Made by a program: the position numbers and the translations under genes. A DNA stretch of 64,000 bases from Natranaerovirga hydrolytica (GTDB lineage: Bacteria > Bacillota > Clostridia > Lachnospirales > DSM-24629): NCBI RefSeq assembly GCF_004339095.1, contig NZ_SMGQ01000012.1, positions 186,001 to 250,000 of the forward strand, read 5' to 3'. Shown piece after piece: positions 8,848 to 17,433 of this stretch. Every line of letters starts with the position of its first letter. Positions within the stretch are counted from its first letter, which is position 1. The notes under the pieces are model-generated. The model ran no database searches. It saw only the letters and a program-made list of their open reading frames with translations, and had not been told where the DNA came from.

Positions 8848-8889
8848 GAACAGTATGTTAAAACGCTTGTCATATATAGGAGGGTTTAA

Positions 8890-9828
8890 ATGGACGATAT
8901 TATTTCAAGAGTAATACCCATATTAGCATTAATCTTCATTGGATATATTATTAATAAAAAAAGTTATTTAAGTCAAACCACAGTAAATGAGTTGAAAAAA
9001 GGAATTGTAAATGTAGCCTTACCAGCTGTATTATTGATTACATTTATGACGATGGAATTAAGAGCAGAATACTTTTGGGTAGCGATAGGGACTTTTTTTC
9101 TATTAACCTTATTATACATAGCCGGTGCATTATTAGAAAAAGTAAAAGGTGTGGGTCACCCAATTTTGCCCTTTATACTATCCACCTTTACTTTTGGTTT
9201 GTTAGGCATACCCTTATTTAATTCTGTTTTTGGAATAGAAAACTTGGATAAATTATCTGTACTCGGGATAGGCCACGAATTTTTTGTTTGGTTTGTTATG
9301 TTAACACTTTTAAAAATGAAATTTAATGGAGAAGGATTTTCCTTTGCAGTCATAAAAGGATTTGCAAAATCACCATTGATATTGTCTATTGTCCTGGGCT
9401 TATTCATTAATATACTCAGCATTAACATTATATTAGAAAACAATCCTTTGTTTAACGGGATAATGAATACCATTGAGTATTTCTCTGTTATTGCAACACC
9501 TATTATTTTAATAATAGTAGGATATGGTTTAAAATTGGACCCACATTATGTAAAAGATAGCATTAGATTAGTTGGGCTTCGCATTGGTGTCATATTTGTT
9601 ATAGGTTATATTATAAAAAGTGTATTGCTCAATCCATTAATGGGTGAAGACCCTATGTTTGATCATGCTTTTTTTACATTTTTAATTTTACCCCCACCGT
9701 TATCTATGCCGCTATTTATTGGAGAAAATAGCACACAAGAACATAGTAATTTAGCCAATAATGTGGTTGTATTAAATACAATTGTTACCATTATTATTTT
9801 TATTGTATATGTTCTAATGATGACATAA
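8890..9828 (+). CDS. AEC family transporter (auxin efflux carrier/malate permease type)
   Basis: A 312-residue membrane protein with about ten hydrophobic helices in two halves, the layout of the AEC family (Mem_trans). It includes NVALPAVLLITFM in the first half, and the second half ends FLILPPPLSMPLFIGEN, where the conserved proline crossover is found. Bacterial members move malate, malonate or other carboxylates. The start is set by AGGAGGG before ATG. It appears monocistronic between terminators. The substrate is not predictable. Confidence 0.88.
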   Translation: MDDIISRVIPILALIFIGYIINKKSYLSQTTVNELKKGIVNVALPAVLLITFMTMELRAEYFWVAIGTFFLLTLLYIAGALLEKVKGVGHPILPFILSTFTFGLLGIPLFNSVFGIENLDKLSVLGIGHEFFVWFVMLTLLKMKFNGEGFSFAVIKGFAKSPLILSIVLGLFINILSINIILENNPLFNGIMNTIEYFSVIATPIILIIVGYGLKLDPHYVKDSIRLVGLRIGVIFVIGYIIKSVLLNPLMGEDPMFDHAFFTFLILPPPLSMPLFIGENSTQEHSNLANNVVVLNTIVTIIIFIVYVLMMT

Positions 9829-9834
9829 CAAACA

Positions 9835-9863
9835 TTGTATTTTGTATACCATTAGGTTATAAT
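9835..9863 (+). promoter_or_regulatory. Sigma-A promoter with long downstream leader
   Basis: TTGTAT (9835-9840), 17 bases, TATAAT (9858-9863). Transcription would begin near 9870, about 345 bases before the chemoreceptor start at 10216. The leader holds a small hairpin AGAAAGT/ACTTTCT (9903-9920) and a second hairpin TGCAAA/TTTGCA (9945-9960) followed by TTCATTTTTA, which could end a transcript of about 100 bases. Confidence 0.55.
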
Positions 9864-9869
9864 AAAATG

Positions 9870-10215
9870 TATAAAGCTTATAACAAACAAGTCAATGAGG
9901 GAAGAAAGTTAATACTTTCTAAGAGAGATTTATTGTTTATAGGATGCAAAAAACTTTGCATTCATTTTTATGTTTCAAAGAAATATACGATCTATATGTT
10001 TAAAATGAGGTATAGTGCGTTCAAGCAATGTATTTGCCAGACATTAAAATATTTGGTTTGTGAGTGTATAAGAGGACCTATTTTTTATATAAATCATAGG
10101 AAAGAATTCTTATACCGTTTCTTTGTACAAAAAGATATGATAGATGATGTAAACATAGATAGAACTTTCTTTACTTTTGGCTTGTTTTTTTATGAAAAAA
10201 TATGGGAGGCAAAAA
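9870..10215 (+). other. Long leader region before the chemoreceptor
   Basis: A stretch of about 345 bases with no supported gene. A 165-codon open frame (9867-10364) crosses it, but it lacks a ribosome site, has an implausible Cys/Phe/Tyr-rich product and overlaps the receptor gene out of frame. I recognise no known riboswitch here. Confidence 0.45.
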
Positions 10216-11922
10216 ATGAAGCAATTGAAGTGGAAAAATTTAAGAATCGGTTTAAAGTATGCAGTAGTCGTTGCAATTATTATGGTGATGTTTGTTATTT
10301 CTTCTATTTTAACCAATGGTCTATTAATGGGGATAGAAAAGGATATGCATATCGTGAACAGTAGAAATGATCATGCATTAGCCATTGTTCAACTGGATAA
10401 TATTTTAAAAGATAAAAATATTAATATAGCGGGTTACATAGAAGAACAAAGTGAAGAGTATCTTATTGATTACGAAAGCTTAACACAACGATTTAATACT
10501 ATTTTTGAAAGGTTACTGGAAGAAAGTGAGAATGAAAGAGTAGTAGAAGTATTGGATTCTATTAACAGAACCCATAGAGAAATCGATAATGTATTTGAAA
10601 ATCAGATTATTACAGCGCTTAATGAAGACAATGTCAGTCGAGCTCAAAGTATGAGAGCTTATTTGGTTAATTTACAATATCAAGTGGGTATACACATTCA
10701 AGAAATCCAAGACCTAATAAATGAAGACAGACAAATGGCAATCGAAGATGCTAATAATGCTATTATTGGTACAAGGGGTAGCTTAATAACATCAATTATA
10801 GGTGCTATTATGATAGGCGGTTTGTTATTGGTTTTGATTAGCAGAAGAATAAGGCGTTCATTTAAGGATTTAATTCATATGAACGATGAAATATCAAAAG
10901 GTAATTTAACAGTAGAGCCAATTAAATATAGTGGAAAAGATGAAATTGGGATATTATCTCAAGCGACAATAAAGATGTTAAGTAGCTTAAATCATATTAT
11001 AAAAGAATTAATGGCATCTGCGGATAATGTCACACAAAACAGTGATAGACTAATGAATTTATCAAGAGAAGTGAGAGAAATTAATGAACAAATATCTGGG
11101 ACAATGGAAGAAATGTCTAGTGGAGCAGAAGAACAAGCAAATTTTGCTACGAACGTATTAGAATCAGTAGAAAAGCTTAATCAACTAATAGAAAGCTCTA
11201 ATTCAAAAGGAGATCGATTAGAAGAGTCTTCCCATAAAGTATTAGAAATCACTTCTGATGGGGAAAACAATATGCAAGAATCTATAGAACAAATGTCAAG
11301 GATTAATGAAATAGTGAGCGGTTTGGTTAATAAAATCAATGACTTAGAGGTTAAGTCACAAAACATATCTCAATTGGTAGAGGTGATTAATGCCATAGCA
11401 GAAGAAACCAATTTATTGGCACTTAATGCAGCTATAGAAGCTGCTAGGGCAGGTGAATCAGGAAGAGGATTTGCTGTTGTTGCAGATGAAATTAGAAAGT
11501 TAGCAGAGCAATCGGCAAGTTCAGTTCTTAAGATTACAGAAATTGTTGAAGGTGTGCAAAGTGAAACAAAAGAGATGACCAGTGACCTTCAAGAAGGCTT
11601 TATAACAGTAGAAAATGGGAGCAATCAATTGCAAATTACAGGTGAAAGTTTTGCTAATATTAGCCAAGAAGTTCATTCTATGGTCAATGAAATAAAAGAA
11701 GTATCAGAAAGTTTAAGTAAAATAAAAGAAAACAGTTCAGAAATACAAGAGTCTATAGAACAAATTGCAAGTATATCACAGGAAAACTCAGCAGGAATAG
11801 AAGAAACCACAGCGTCAGTAGAACAACAAGAAATTTCTATGACAACTGTTGTTGCAAATGCAGAAGATTTAAAAGGTTTAGCTGAGGATTTAAATAAAAT
11901 TGTTAATCAATTCAAAGTATAA
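10216..11922 (+). CDS. Methyl-accepting chemotaxis protein with four-helix-bundle sensor
   Basis: A 568-residue chemoreceptor. TM1 is at about 12-36 and a periplasmic-side helical sensor (about 37-185) resembles the 4HB_MCP domain. TM2 is at about 188-209, HAMP follows, and the signalling domain has its tip [18 protein letters not shown] near residue 396. The frame can be opened from a TTG at 10177, but GGGAGG at 10204-10209 sits seven bases before the ATG at 10216, and TM1 is then correctly placed. Unlike the receptor at 1663, the sensor is small and all helical. Its ligand is unknown. A terminator follows at 11927-11959. Confidence 0.95.
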   Translation: MKQLKWKNLRIGLKYAVVVAIIMVMFVISSILTNGLLMGIEKDMHIVNSRNDHALAIVQLDNILKDKNINIAGYIEEQSEEYLIDYESLTQRFNTIFERLLEESENERVVEVLDSINRTHREIDNVFENQIITALNEDNVSRAQSMRAYLVNLQYQVGIHIQEIQDLINEDRQMAIEDANNAIIGTRGSLITSIIGAIMIGGLLLVLISRRIRRSFKDLIHMNDEISKGNLTVEPIKYSGKDEIGILSQATIKMLSSLNHIIKELMASADNVTQNSDRLMNLSREVREINEQISGTMEEMSSGAEEQANFATNVLESVEKLNQLIESSNSKGDRLEESSHKVLEITSDGENNMQESIEQMSRINEIVSGLVNKINDLEVKSQNISQLVEVINAIAEETNLLALNAAIEAARAGESGRGFAVVADEIRKLAEQSASSVLKITEIVEGVQSETKEMTSDLQEGFITVENGSNQLQITGESFANISQEVHSMVNEIKEVSESLSKIKENSSEIQESIEQIASISQENSAGIEETTASVEQQEISMTTVVANAEDLKGLAEDLNKIVNQFKV

Positions 11923-11926
11923 ATTT

Positions 11927-11959
11927 AAAAAGAAGGGCTTGTAAAAAAGCGCTTCTTTT
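11927..11959. terminator. Terminator between convergent genes
   Basis: AAAAGAAG / CTTCTTTT outer stem with inner CTT/AAG pairs. The A- and T-rich flanks let it work from both strands, for the chemoreceptor (+) and the hydrolase gene (-). Confidence 0.7.
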
Positions 11960-11971
11960 AACGTCTTTATC

Positions 11972-12550
11972 TTATACGATTTGTTGGGTATGAGATGTAT
12001 TATTAGGATATTCACCACTTAACTGATAAGCCGTCACAGGACCTTTATAAATCAGTTCTTTGTTTTCTAGGTTAAATAAATCAGTTGTTTTAATTAAAGC
12101 GGGTACTTTTGTGCTTTCATATACTTTTGTTTTTATTAAAAGTTCAGAAACAAATTGAGTACAGAAATAGTGATGTTTTCTAACAACCGGTCTGTTAAGT
12201 AATACACCAAATAAACCTAAAAAATTATATCGATAACATTCTTTTTTTGAACAAAAATAATTAATTTCTTTTAGCAATTCATTATATTGTTTGGTCGTAA
12301 CATTGACTTTGTAAATCAAACACTCACAAGTCGGCGATTTTGTATAGACACCATCAAATAAATTTTCAATGGCAAAACCTCCGGAAAAAGGGTTGTTTGG
12401 TTTGACTCTACCAAAAGAATACATCACTTGAAATGTATCATCTAAACTTAGAGAAGTATGAACATATTTCGTTTTTGAGAAAAGTGTTATTCCCCTAGAT
12501 AACCAAGTATTGGTTTTTGAAAAAACCAAATATATATTTTTTTCACTCAT
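11972..12550 (-). CDS. YiiX/YaeF-type permuted papain-like cysteine hydrolase
   Basis: 192 residues. The N-terminal part has the conserved His in KYVHTSLSLDD, and the likely catalytic Cys lies in HHYFCTQFVSELL near residue 130. This reversed order of His and Cys is typical of permuted NlpC/P60-type (YiiX, C92-like) proteins. The family is thought to cleave amide or ester bonds in lipids or cell-wall components. There is no signal peptide, so it is predicted cytoplasmic. The start at 12550 has GGGGGA upstream. It is convergent with the chemoreceptor. Function is inferred from the fold only. Confidence 0.7.
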   Translation of the reverse strand: MSEKNIYLVFSKTNTWLSRGITLFSKTKYVHTSLSLDDTFQVMYSFGRVKPNNPFSGGFAIENLFDGVYTKSPTCECLIYKVNVTTKQYNELLKEINYFCSKKECYRYNFLGLFGVLLNRPVVRKHHYFCTQFVSELLIKTKVYESTKVPALIKTTDLFNLENKELIYKGPVTAYQLSGEYPNNTSHTQQIV

Positions 12551-12662
12551 ACTATTATCCCCCTGATATCTTTAACATATAAATAAACCTTTAAATATTA
12601 TATAATATAATTTAAAATAAGTCATTAAAAAATTTTGATAAAGCTATAAGTAAAATAAAACA

Positions 12663-12692
12663 TTGCAAAAAAATAACATTTTTTGTATTATA
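12663..12692 (+). promoter_or_regulatory. Sigma-A promoter for the DUF4064 gene
   Basis: TTGCAA (12663-12668), an 18-base spacer and TATTAT (12687-12692), about 30 bases before the start codon. Confidence 0.6.
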
Positions 12693-12721
12693 GAATTATT
12701 AAGATAGGGAGGTATCTAAAA

Positions 12722-13093
12722 ATGGATAACAAAATTTCAAGAACACCAGAATTCGTGTTAGGGATTGTAGGGAGTATCTTTAACGGGATTTGGGCAGCGT
12801 ATATCATTATTATAAGCGTAATATTTACTACAGTAGGCAATGCAGTTTATTATGGCGCTGGAAATATTTTAGGGGGAGTTGCTATAATATTAGGCTTGTT
12901 GTTAACGGCTACAACCGTTGCAGGAATTATTGCTACCGTTAAAGTAAAAAGTAACATAAACTTAGCAGGGTGGATTTTTATTGCTTCAGCTATAATAATA
13001 TTGCTAGTAGTAGGTATGTCTGGCATTATCGTAACAGCATTGTATTTAACCGCAGGTTTAATGTCTATTTTGAGAAAAGATCCACAAGAATAA
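12722..13093 (+). CDS. DUF4064-like four-helix membrane protein
   Basis: 123 residues from the ATG at 12722, chosen because GGGAGGT lies just upstream; an open frame from 12683 would place the ribosome site inside the gene. The start ISRTPEFVLGIVGSIFNGIW and about four transmembrane segments with small-residue-rich helices match the DUF4064 family of low-GC Gram-positives. The function is unknown. It is a single gene with its own promoter. Confidence 0.75.
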   Translation: MDNKISRTPEFVLGIVGSIFNGIWAAYIIIISVIFTTVGNAVYYGAGNILGGVAIILGLLLTATTVAGIIATVKVKSNINLAGWIFIASAIIILLVVGMSGIIVTALYLTAGLMSILRKDPQE

Positions 13094-13124
13094 ATTTCGG
13101 GGAAAAATTTATTTATAAGGATAT

Positions 13125-13272
13125 AAAAAAGTGATTGCTTAATTAATATGAAAGTATTAATTTCAAACTTGCTTGCAAGGATTTGGAATTAATACTTTCA
13201 TTCAAACTTGTGTCTCTTACGCCAGTAAGAGGTATAAGTTGAGTTAATAGGACTAAGGCAATCACTTTTTTT
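13125..13272. terminator. Bidirectional terminator with a repeat unit in its loop
   Basis: AAAAAAGTGATTGCTT (13125-13140) pairs with AAGGCAATCACTTTTTTT (13255-13272), with one bulged base. Both ends are A/T runs, so the stem can stop transcription from the DUF4064 gene (+) and from cooS (-). The roughly 110 bases between the arms are a complete copy of the modular repeat. Confidence 0.8.
13141..13250 (-). repeat. Modular palindromic repeat, single unit, reverse orientation
   Basis: Read on the minus strand it has the CTCTTAC/GTAAGAG head (as in the unit at 1307), then the tail with CAAATCCTTGCAAG in the centre and ACTTTCATATTAA at the end. TTAA occurs at both borders. Confidence 0.88.
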
Positions 13273-13279
13273 AGGAATA

Positions 13280-15415
13280 TTAATTTAATCCAAGCTCTTT
13301 TCTTTTCTTCTCTATATGGTCTATATAAATTTTGATGGTTTTTTCTGCATCCATTTCAACAACTACTTTTCCTAATTCTAATGTTTCAGTGGTTTCAGTT
13401 AATGTTTTTACAACTAAATCACTTCCAGTAATAGAAGGAACAGGTGCAATATGAACCAACCATCCAAGAGCCACAGCTGTACAAGCGTCAGCAACAGCTT
13501 TTTGTTCTAAATATTCCGGTGCACCAATAACAAGAGGTAATTTATTCGTATCTACATTTAATGCATCTGCCAATTCTTTTGCGGTATGGGTCATTTTACC
13601 AATATCCACACAAGCGCCATAAGTTAATACAGGTGGAATCCCCAGTTGTTTACAAACGGCTTTTAGGCCTTCTCCAGCCTCATCAGCTGCATTTGGATTC
13701 GTAAGGCCAGTGTATTCCATAACGCTAGAAGTACAGCCACCAGAAAGCACAAGAATATTGTTTTCTATAAGTCCTTTTGTAATTTTAAATATATTGCTAC
13801 CACCTTGTCCATATCTTGCAGTTGTACAACCAACAATGGTGGCGATACCTCTAATATTGCCGTTGGCGATTTGCTCAATTAAAGGATCAAAACTACCGCC
13901 TAAAGCATTTCTAACAGACTCCGTACTAAAACCTACCATACAATCAGACTTATGTGGTGGTATATAAGTGGACTTATTCTCCGTTTTACGTTCTTTAAAG
14001 GATTCAATGGCTTTATCCAAAGCTTTTTCTGCTTGCTCATTCATTTTTTCAGGAATAAAGTCAAGGGTTTCAGTGCCTTGTAGTTTGATAACCGGATGGG
14101 TACTTAATAATTTAGTCCCAAATTTCTTTGCAAAGATAGGCATAGTAGGAACGGTACAGTTGTAATCAAACATAAACAAATCAATTACACCCGTTGCCAA
14201 GAGGTACTCTTGTGACAACCATTCTCCTTCTTGTCCACCATAAGCTTTTTCATGATGGGTGCCTTCGTAATTAATTAATTGCTGGCCTTCACAAACATGT
14301 CCTAGAATTTGAATACCACTTGCACCTGCAGCTTTTGCTTTTTCTTGCCATTTATCAGTAGAAGCTAAGTCGATTGCTACATGTGCCAGTAAAGGCATAT
14401 GACCATTGGTGACAATGTTGATTTTGTTTTCATCTAGCAAGCCCATATTTTGTTGTTTGGTTGTGATTTCTGGCGTGCCCATTAGAATTTCTTGTACAAT
14501 ATCCAATAAGAATAAACCTTGGTATTCATTGGCGATACCTAATCGAACACTATTGAGTAAAAAGTCTACTGGATCAGATGAAAAGTTAGTCATACATCGG
14601 GTTTGAGCATAAGCCACTTCGCTGTAACCACCACCAGGAAATAGTCCAAGTTTATTCCACAATTCTTTTCGTTTAGTAGGGGCAAAAGCCTCAACACTTT
14701 TAGAAGGTAGATGGTTAGGGCTATGAATATCGTTAATGACCCAATCGGCAAAGTCTACTGCTAATTCTTCTATAGACTTTGAAGTGTCTAATCCAGCCAT
14801 ATCAGAGTACTTTAGTAGTTTGTCTTTGTCCCTAATTTTTAGACCACTTTCTGGATGTTGTCCGGCAGCTTTTAATGTTCTAGCAGCTTGATGAGCGTGA
14901 AAAATATTAGCAGAGGTCCCAATGGTAACATGGCGGTACATAAAGTTTCTTGCAACCATTGTATGGGCATCAACACCACAAACACCTCTAGGAACTTTGT
15001 GATTAATTCTACAGGGGCCATTGGCACACAGTTGGCATGATAATCCCTCTACACAATATTTACATTGAATGGGTTGCTGCTGAGCAAATCGATCAAATAC
15101 ATTTGTCATTTCAGCATTGTGAACCACTTGATACATTTCACGCATAGCTGGGTCAATAATAACATTTAAAGGATAACCTTCTTTGGATTGGTCATCGGTT
15201 TTTATATGTTCTCTTTGCCACTCATGTACTTTTCTCATATCAGAAGGCATTTTATCAATGTTATTGTAATTTATGGTGTGTTTGGTGTCTAAGTCAGCAT
15301 GTAAATTAGGGTCATTATAATCTTTTTCAGTTAACGAAGCACCAAAAGTAGCAGGTGTTCCACGCATTCTTTTAGAACTATTTTCATAGGATTGTTTGAT
15401 ATCTTGGTCAGACAT
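13280..15415 (-). CDS. cooS: Anaerobic Ni-Fe-S carbon monoxide dehydrogenase, catalytic subunit
   Basis: 711 residues. Converts CO and water to CO2 with two electrons, or the reverse. The N-terminal Cys group C-x2-C-x5-C-x2-C-x4-C at about 118-135 supplies the D- and B-type [4Fe-4S] clusters. Later motifs GHVCEGQQL, VGCTTARYGQGG, LSGGCTSS and TYGACVDIGK carry Cys ligands of the Ni-containing C-cluster. The chain is longer than common CooS (about 630-640) because of an extra N-terminal segment of about 70 residues (MSDQDIKQSYENSSKRMRGT...), closer to AcsA-type enzymes. A perfect site AAGGAGGGACAAT precedes the ATG. No acetyl-CoA synthase, CooC or CooF gene is next to it, so its electron partner must be elsewhere. 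Confidence 0.97.
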   Translation of the reverse strand: MSDQDIKQSYENSSKRMRGTPATFGASLTEKDYNDPNLHADLDTKHTINYNNIDKMPSDMRKVHEWQREHIKTDDQSKEGYPLNVIIDPAMREMYQVVHNAEMTNVFDRFAQQQPIQCKYCVEGLSCQLCANGPCRINHKVPRGVCGVDAHTMVARNFMYRHVTIGTSANIFHAHQAARTLKAAGQHPESGLKIRDKDKLLKYSDMAGLDTSKSIEELAVDFADWVINDIHSPNHLPSKSVEAFAPTKRKELWNKLGLFPGGGYSEVAYAQTRCMTNFSSDPVDFLLNSVRLGIANEYQGLFLLDIVQEILMGTPEITTKQQNMGLLDENKINIVTNGHMPLLAHVAIDLASTDKWQEKAKAAGASGIQILGHVCEGQQLINYEGTHHEKAYGGQEGEWLSQEYLLATGVIDLFMFDYNCTVPTMPIFAKKFGTKLLSTHPVIKLQGTETLDFIPEKMNEQAEKALDKAIESFKERKTENKSTYIPPHKSDCMVGFSTESVRNALGGSFDPLIEQIANGNIRGIATIVGCTTARYGQGGSNIFKITKGLIENNILVLSGGCTSSVMEYTGLTNPNAADEAGEGLKAVCKQLGIPPVLTYGACVDIGKMTHTAKELADALNVDTNKLPLVIGAPEYLEQKAVADACTAVALGWLVHIAPVPSITGSDLVVKTLTETTETLELGKVVVEMDAEKTIKIYIDHIEKKRKELGLN

Positions 15416-15470
15416 ATTGTCCCTCCTTGTATATTGTTTAATGGATTAAAGAGCCATTGTTTTAACAGCA

Positions 15471-15503
15471 ATCATATATTATAGAGTGCTCTATATAATA
15501 TAT
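15471..15503. promoter_or_regulatory. Palindrome upstream of cooS
   Basis: ATAGAG-TG-CTCTAT (15481-15494) is extended on both sides by ATATATT/AATATAT with a two-base offset. It lies about 60 bases upstream of the cooS start and includes a TATAAT on the minus strand. It is a plausible operator, but I do not recognise the regulator. Confidence 0.4.
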
Positions 15504-15537
15504 TTCCATATTTTATAAAAAATATACAAGAAAGGTG

Positions 15538-15984
15538 TTATTCAATAACAAAGTCAATATCTTCTCCTGTGATGATGGATGTGGTAATATCAATAAAATA
15601 TTTAGATTCTCGAATGACATGATCTGTGAGTATAGGAGCAAATCGAAGGGTTTCAACAATAATGCTGTTATTAATCATTTCAGCAAGAAATTGAATGAAC
15701 GCGTTGCTCTCATCAAAGCAATATTTTATAAAAGGCGTTAATTCTTCAATTGTATACATTTCTTCAAGAGTAGATTGTCCATAAGCTCTTAAATAATCGT
15801 TAGAAGTTTCTTCTGTTTCTTCAAAGTCAATTGCCCATTGCTCTAGAGTATCAACATATATGGGTTCTAAACCAACAAAACTGTTAATCAATAACAAAGC
15901 ATGCTCTTTTTCTTGTAATTTCCAAAAGCTAATTTCTTCAAGTACTCTTAAGGGTAGAATATCTCCATAAACAGAATAAAACAT
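15538..15984 (-). CDS. DUF2935-like helical protein upstream of cooS
   Basis: 148 residues. RVLEEISFWKLQEKEHALLL near the start fits the DUF2935 family, whose conserved Glu/His on paired helices suggest a ferritin/hemerythrin-like bundle. Known members often have two such domains; this has one. The minus strand reads GGTGATACA before the ATG. It is divergent from the RluA gene and co-oriented with cooS with a 122-base gap holding the palindrome, so co-transcription is possible but not certain. A metal-binding or oxygen-sensing role is inference only. Confidence 0.6.
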   Translation of the reverse strand: MFYSVYGDILPLRVLEEISFWKLQEKEHALLLINSFVGLEPIYVDTLEQWAIDFEETEETSNDYLRAYGQSTLEEMYTIEELTPFIKYCFDESNAFIQFLAEMINNSIIVETLRFAPILTDHVIRESKYFIDITTSIITGEDIDFVIE

Positions 15985-16092
15985 TGTATCACCATATTGT
16001 ATAAGCTTTTATAAAGTATATGTTCACTAACTTACAAATAGCACAATATATGATATAATACAAAAAAATAAAGACATAAAAAGGAGCTTGGA

Positions 16093-16794
16093 ATGGATTT
16101 TGAGATTTTGTTTGAAGATCAGCATGTAATAGTAGTCACTAAACCGCCCAAAGTACCTTCTCAAAAAGATAAAACCAATGATATGGATTTATTATCTATG
16201 ATAAAAGAGTATTTAAAAAAACAATACACTATAAAAGAACCTTATGTGGCATTAATGCACAGGTTAGATCGACCGGTAGGTGGTGCAATGGTTTATAGCA
16301 AGACAAAATATGCCAGCAAATCATTGTCAGAACAAATTCAACAAAGAAAAATAAGCAAACAATATGTTGGTGTTGTGTGTAACAGACCAGAGGAAGAAAA
16401 AGGTACTTTAAAAGATTATTTAATAAAAGATGGAGGTAAAAATGTTTCTAAAGTTGTGAAAGGGAAAAAAGGGAATGCTAAAGAAGCCATTTTAGAATAT
16501 AAAGTTTTAAAGACTCACGAAGATGATGAAAAAGTATTAGCCTTAGTTGAATTTAATTTAATAACAGGAAGGCATCATCAAATTAGAGTTCAAACAGCCA
16601 ATGCAGGTTGGCCCTTATGGGGTGATACCAAGTACAATAAAATATTTAGTAATAATAAAGAATGGACTCAAATAGCACTATGGGCTAAAACTTTATCTTT
16701 TTACCACCCTAAAACAAAGAAGTTAATGTCATTTGAATCTCAGTTGCCAAAGGAATATCCTTTTAGTATTTTTAATGAGAAAGGAAGGCGTTAA
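16093..16794 (+). CDS. RluA-family pseudouridine synthase
   Basis: 233 residues. The catalytic motif MHRLDRPVGGAMVYSKT (about 55-71) contains the conserved Asp that attacks uracil C6, and the later LITGRHHQIRVQTA block is the family's RNA-binding motif. There is no S4 domain, so it is the short class (YjbO/RluA-like), acting on rRNA or tRNA. The site AAAGGAG precedes the ATG. The gene ends two bases before the ABC ATPase start, so it may lead the operon although its function is unrelated. Confidence 0.92.
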   Translation: MDFEILFEDQHVIVVTKPPKVPSQKDKTNDMDLLSMIKEYLKKQYTIKEPYVALMHRLDRPVGGAMVYSKTKYASKSLSEQIQQRKISKQYVGVVCNRPEEEKGTLKDYLIKDGGKNVSKVVKGKKGNAKEAILEYKVLKTHEDDEKVLALVEFNLITGRHHQIRVQTANAGWPLWGDTKYNKIFSNNKEWTQIALWAKTLSFYHPKTKKLMSFESQLPKEYPFSIFNEKGRR

Positions 16795-16796
16795 GT

Positions 16797-17423
16797 ATGT
16801 TTCGCTTAAATAATGTCAAGTACAAACACATTTTAGCTATTGAAACACTCGAAATAGGGAATCAACAAACAACAGGAATTGTAGGAGAAAGTGGAAGTGG
16901 TAAAACCACTTTAGTTAAACTTCTAAACAAAATGATTTCTCCAACATCAGGAGATGTTTTTTATGAGGAGACTCCTTTAAAGGATTTGAATTCTATAGAA
17001 CATCGAAAAGAAGTTACGATGTTACCTCAACAACCTGTTATTTTTGAAGGCAGTGTAAAAGAGAATTTGTTATTTGGTATAAGATTTGGAGAAATGCCTA
17101 TACCAGAAAATAGTGAATTAATGGATTTGTTAAAAAAAGTTAACTTAAACAAAAGTTTAGAGGATATGGCAGATAAAATGTCAGGTGGTGAAAAACAAAG
17201 ATTAGCATTGGCTAGGGTATTGCTTCTAAAGCCAAAAGTTTTATTATTAGATGAACCATCCTCTGCGTTGGATGAGTCTACAGAAGATATTATTATTAGG
17301 TTGGTTATGGATTACGCAAAAATCTTAAATATGAAAGTCATTATGATAACCCATAGTATGAATATTGCAAAGACATATACAGAAGAAATTATAGAAATAA
17401 AAGATGGGAAAGTGAAAAAATAG
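16797..17423 (+). CDS. fetA: FetA-type ABC transporter ATP-binding protein
   Basis: 208 residues. Walker A GESGSGKTT (30-38), signature MSGGEKQRLALARVLL and Walker B VLLLDEPSSALD are all intact. The short single-domain ATPase followed ten bases later by a UPF0014-family permease is the FetA-FetB pair. In E. coli this pair exports iron and raises resistance to oxidative stress. Assignment rests on the permease partner as much as on this sequence. Confidence 0.85.
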   Translation: MFRLNNVKYKHILAIETLEIGNQQTTGIVGESGSGKTTLVKLLNKMISPTSGDVFYEETPLKDLNSIEHRKEVTMLPQQPVIFEGSVKENLLFGIRFGEMPIPENSELMDLLKKVNLNKSLEDMADKMSGGEKQRLALARVLLLKPKVLLLDEPSSALDESTEDIIIRLVMDYAKILNMKVIMITHSMNIAKTYTEEIIEIKDGKVKK

Positions 17424-17433
17424 GAGGTAAAAA

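Noticed and set aside
9867-10364. 165-codon ORF upstream of and overlapping the second chemoreceptor
   Set aside because: No ribosome site, unnatural Cys/Phe/Tyr-rich composition, and out-of-frame overlap of about 150 bases with a solid gene.
13710-14606. Three + strand ORFs opposite cooS
   Set aside because: They are antisense shadows of a fully conserved enzyme gene with no ribosome sites.
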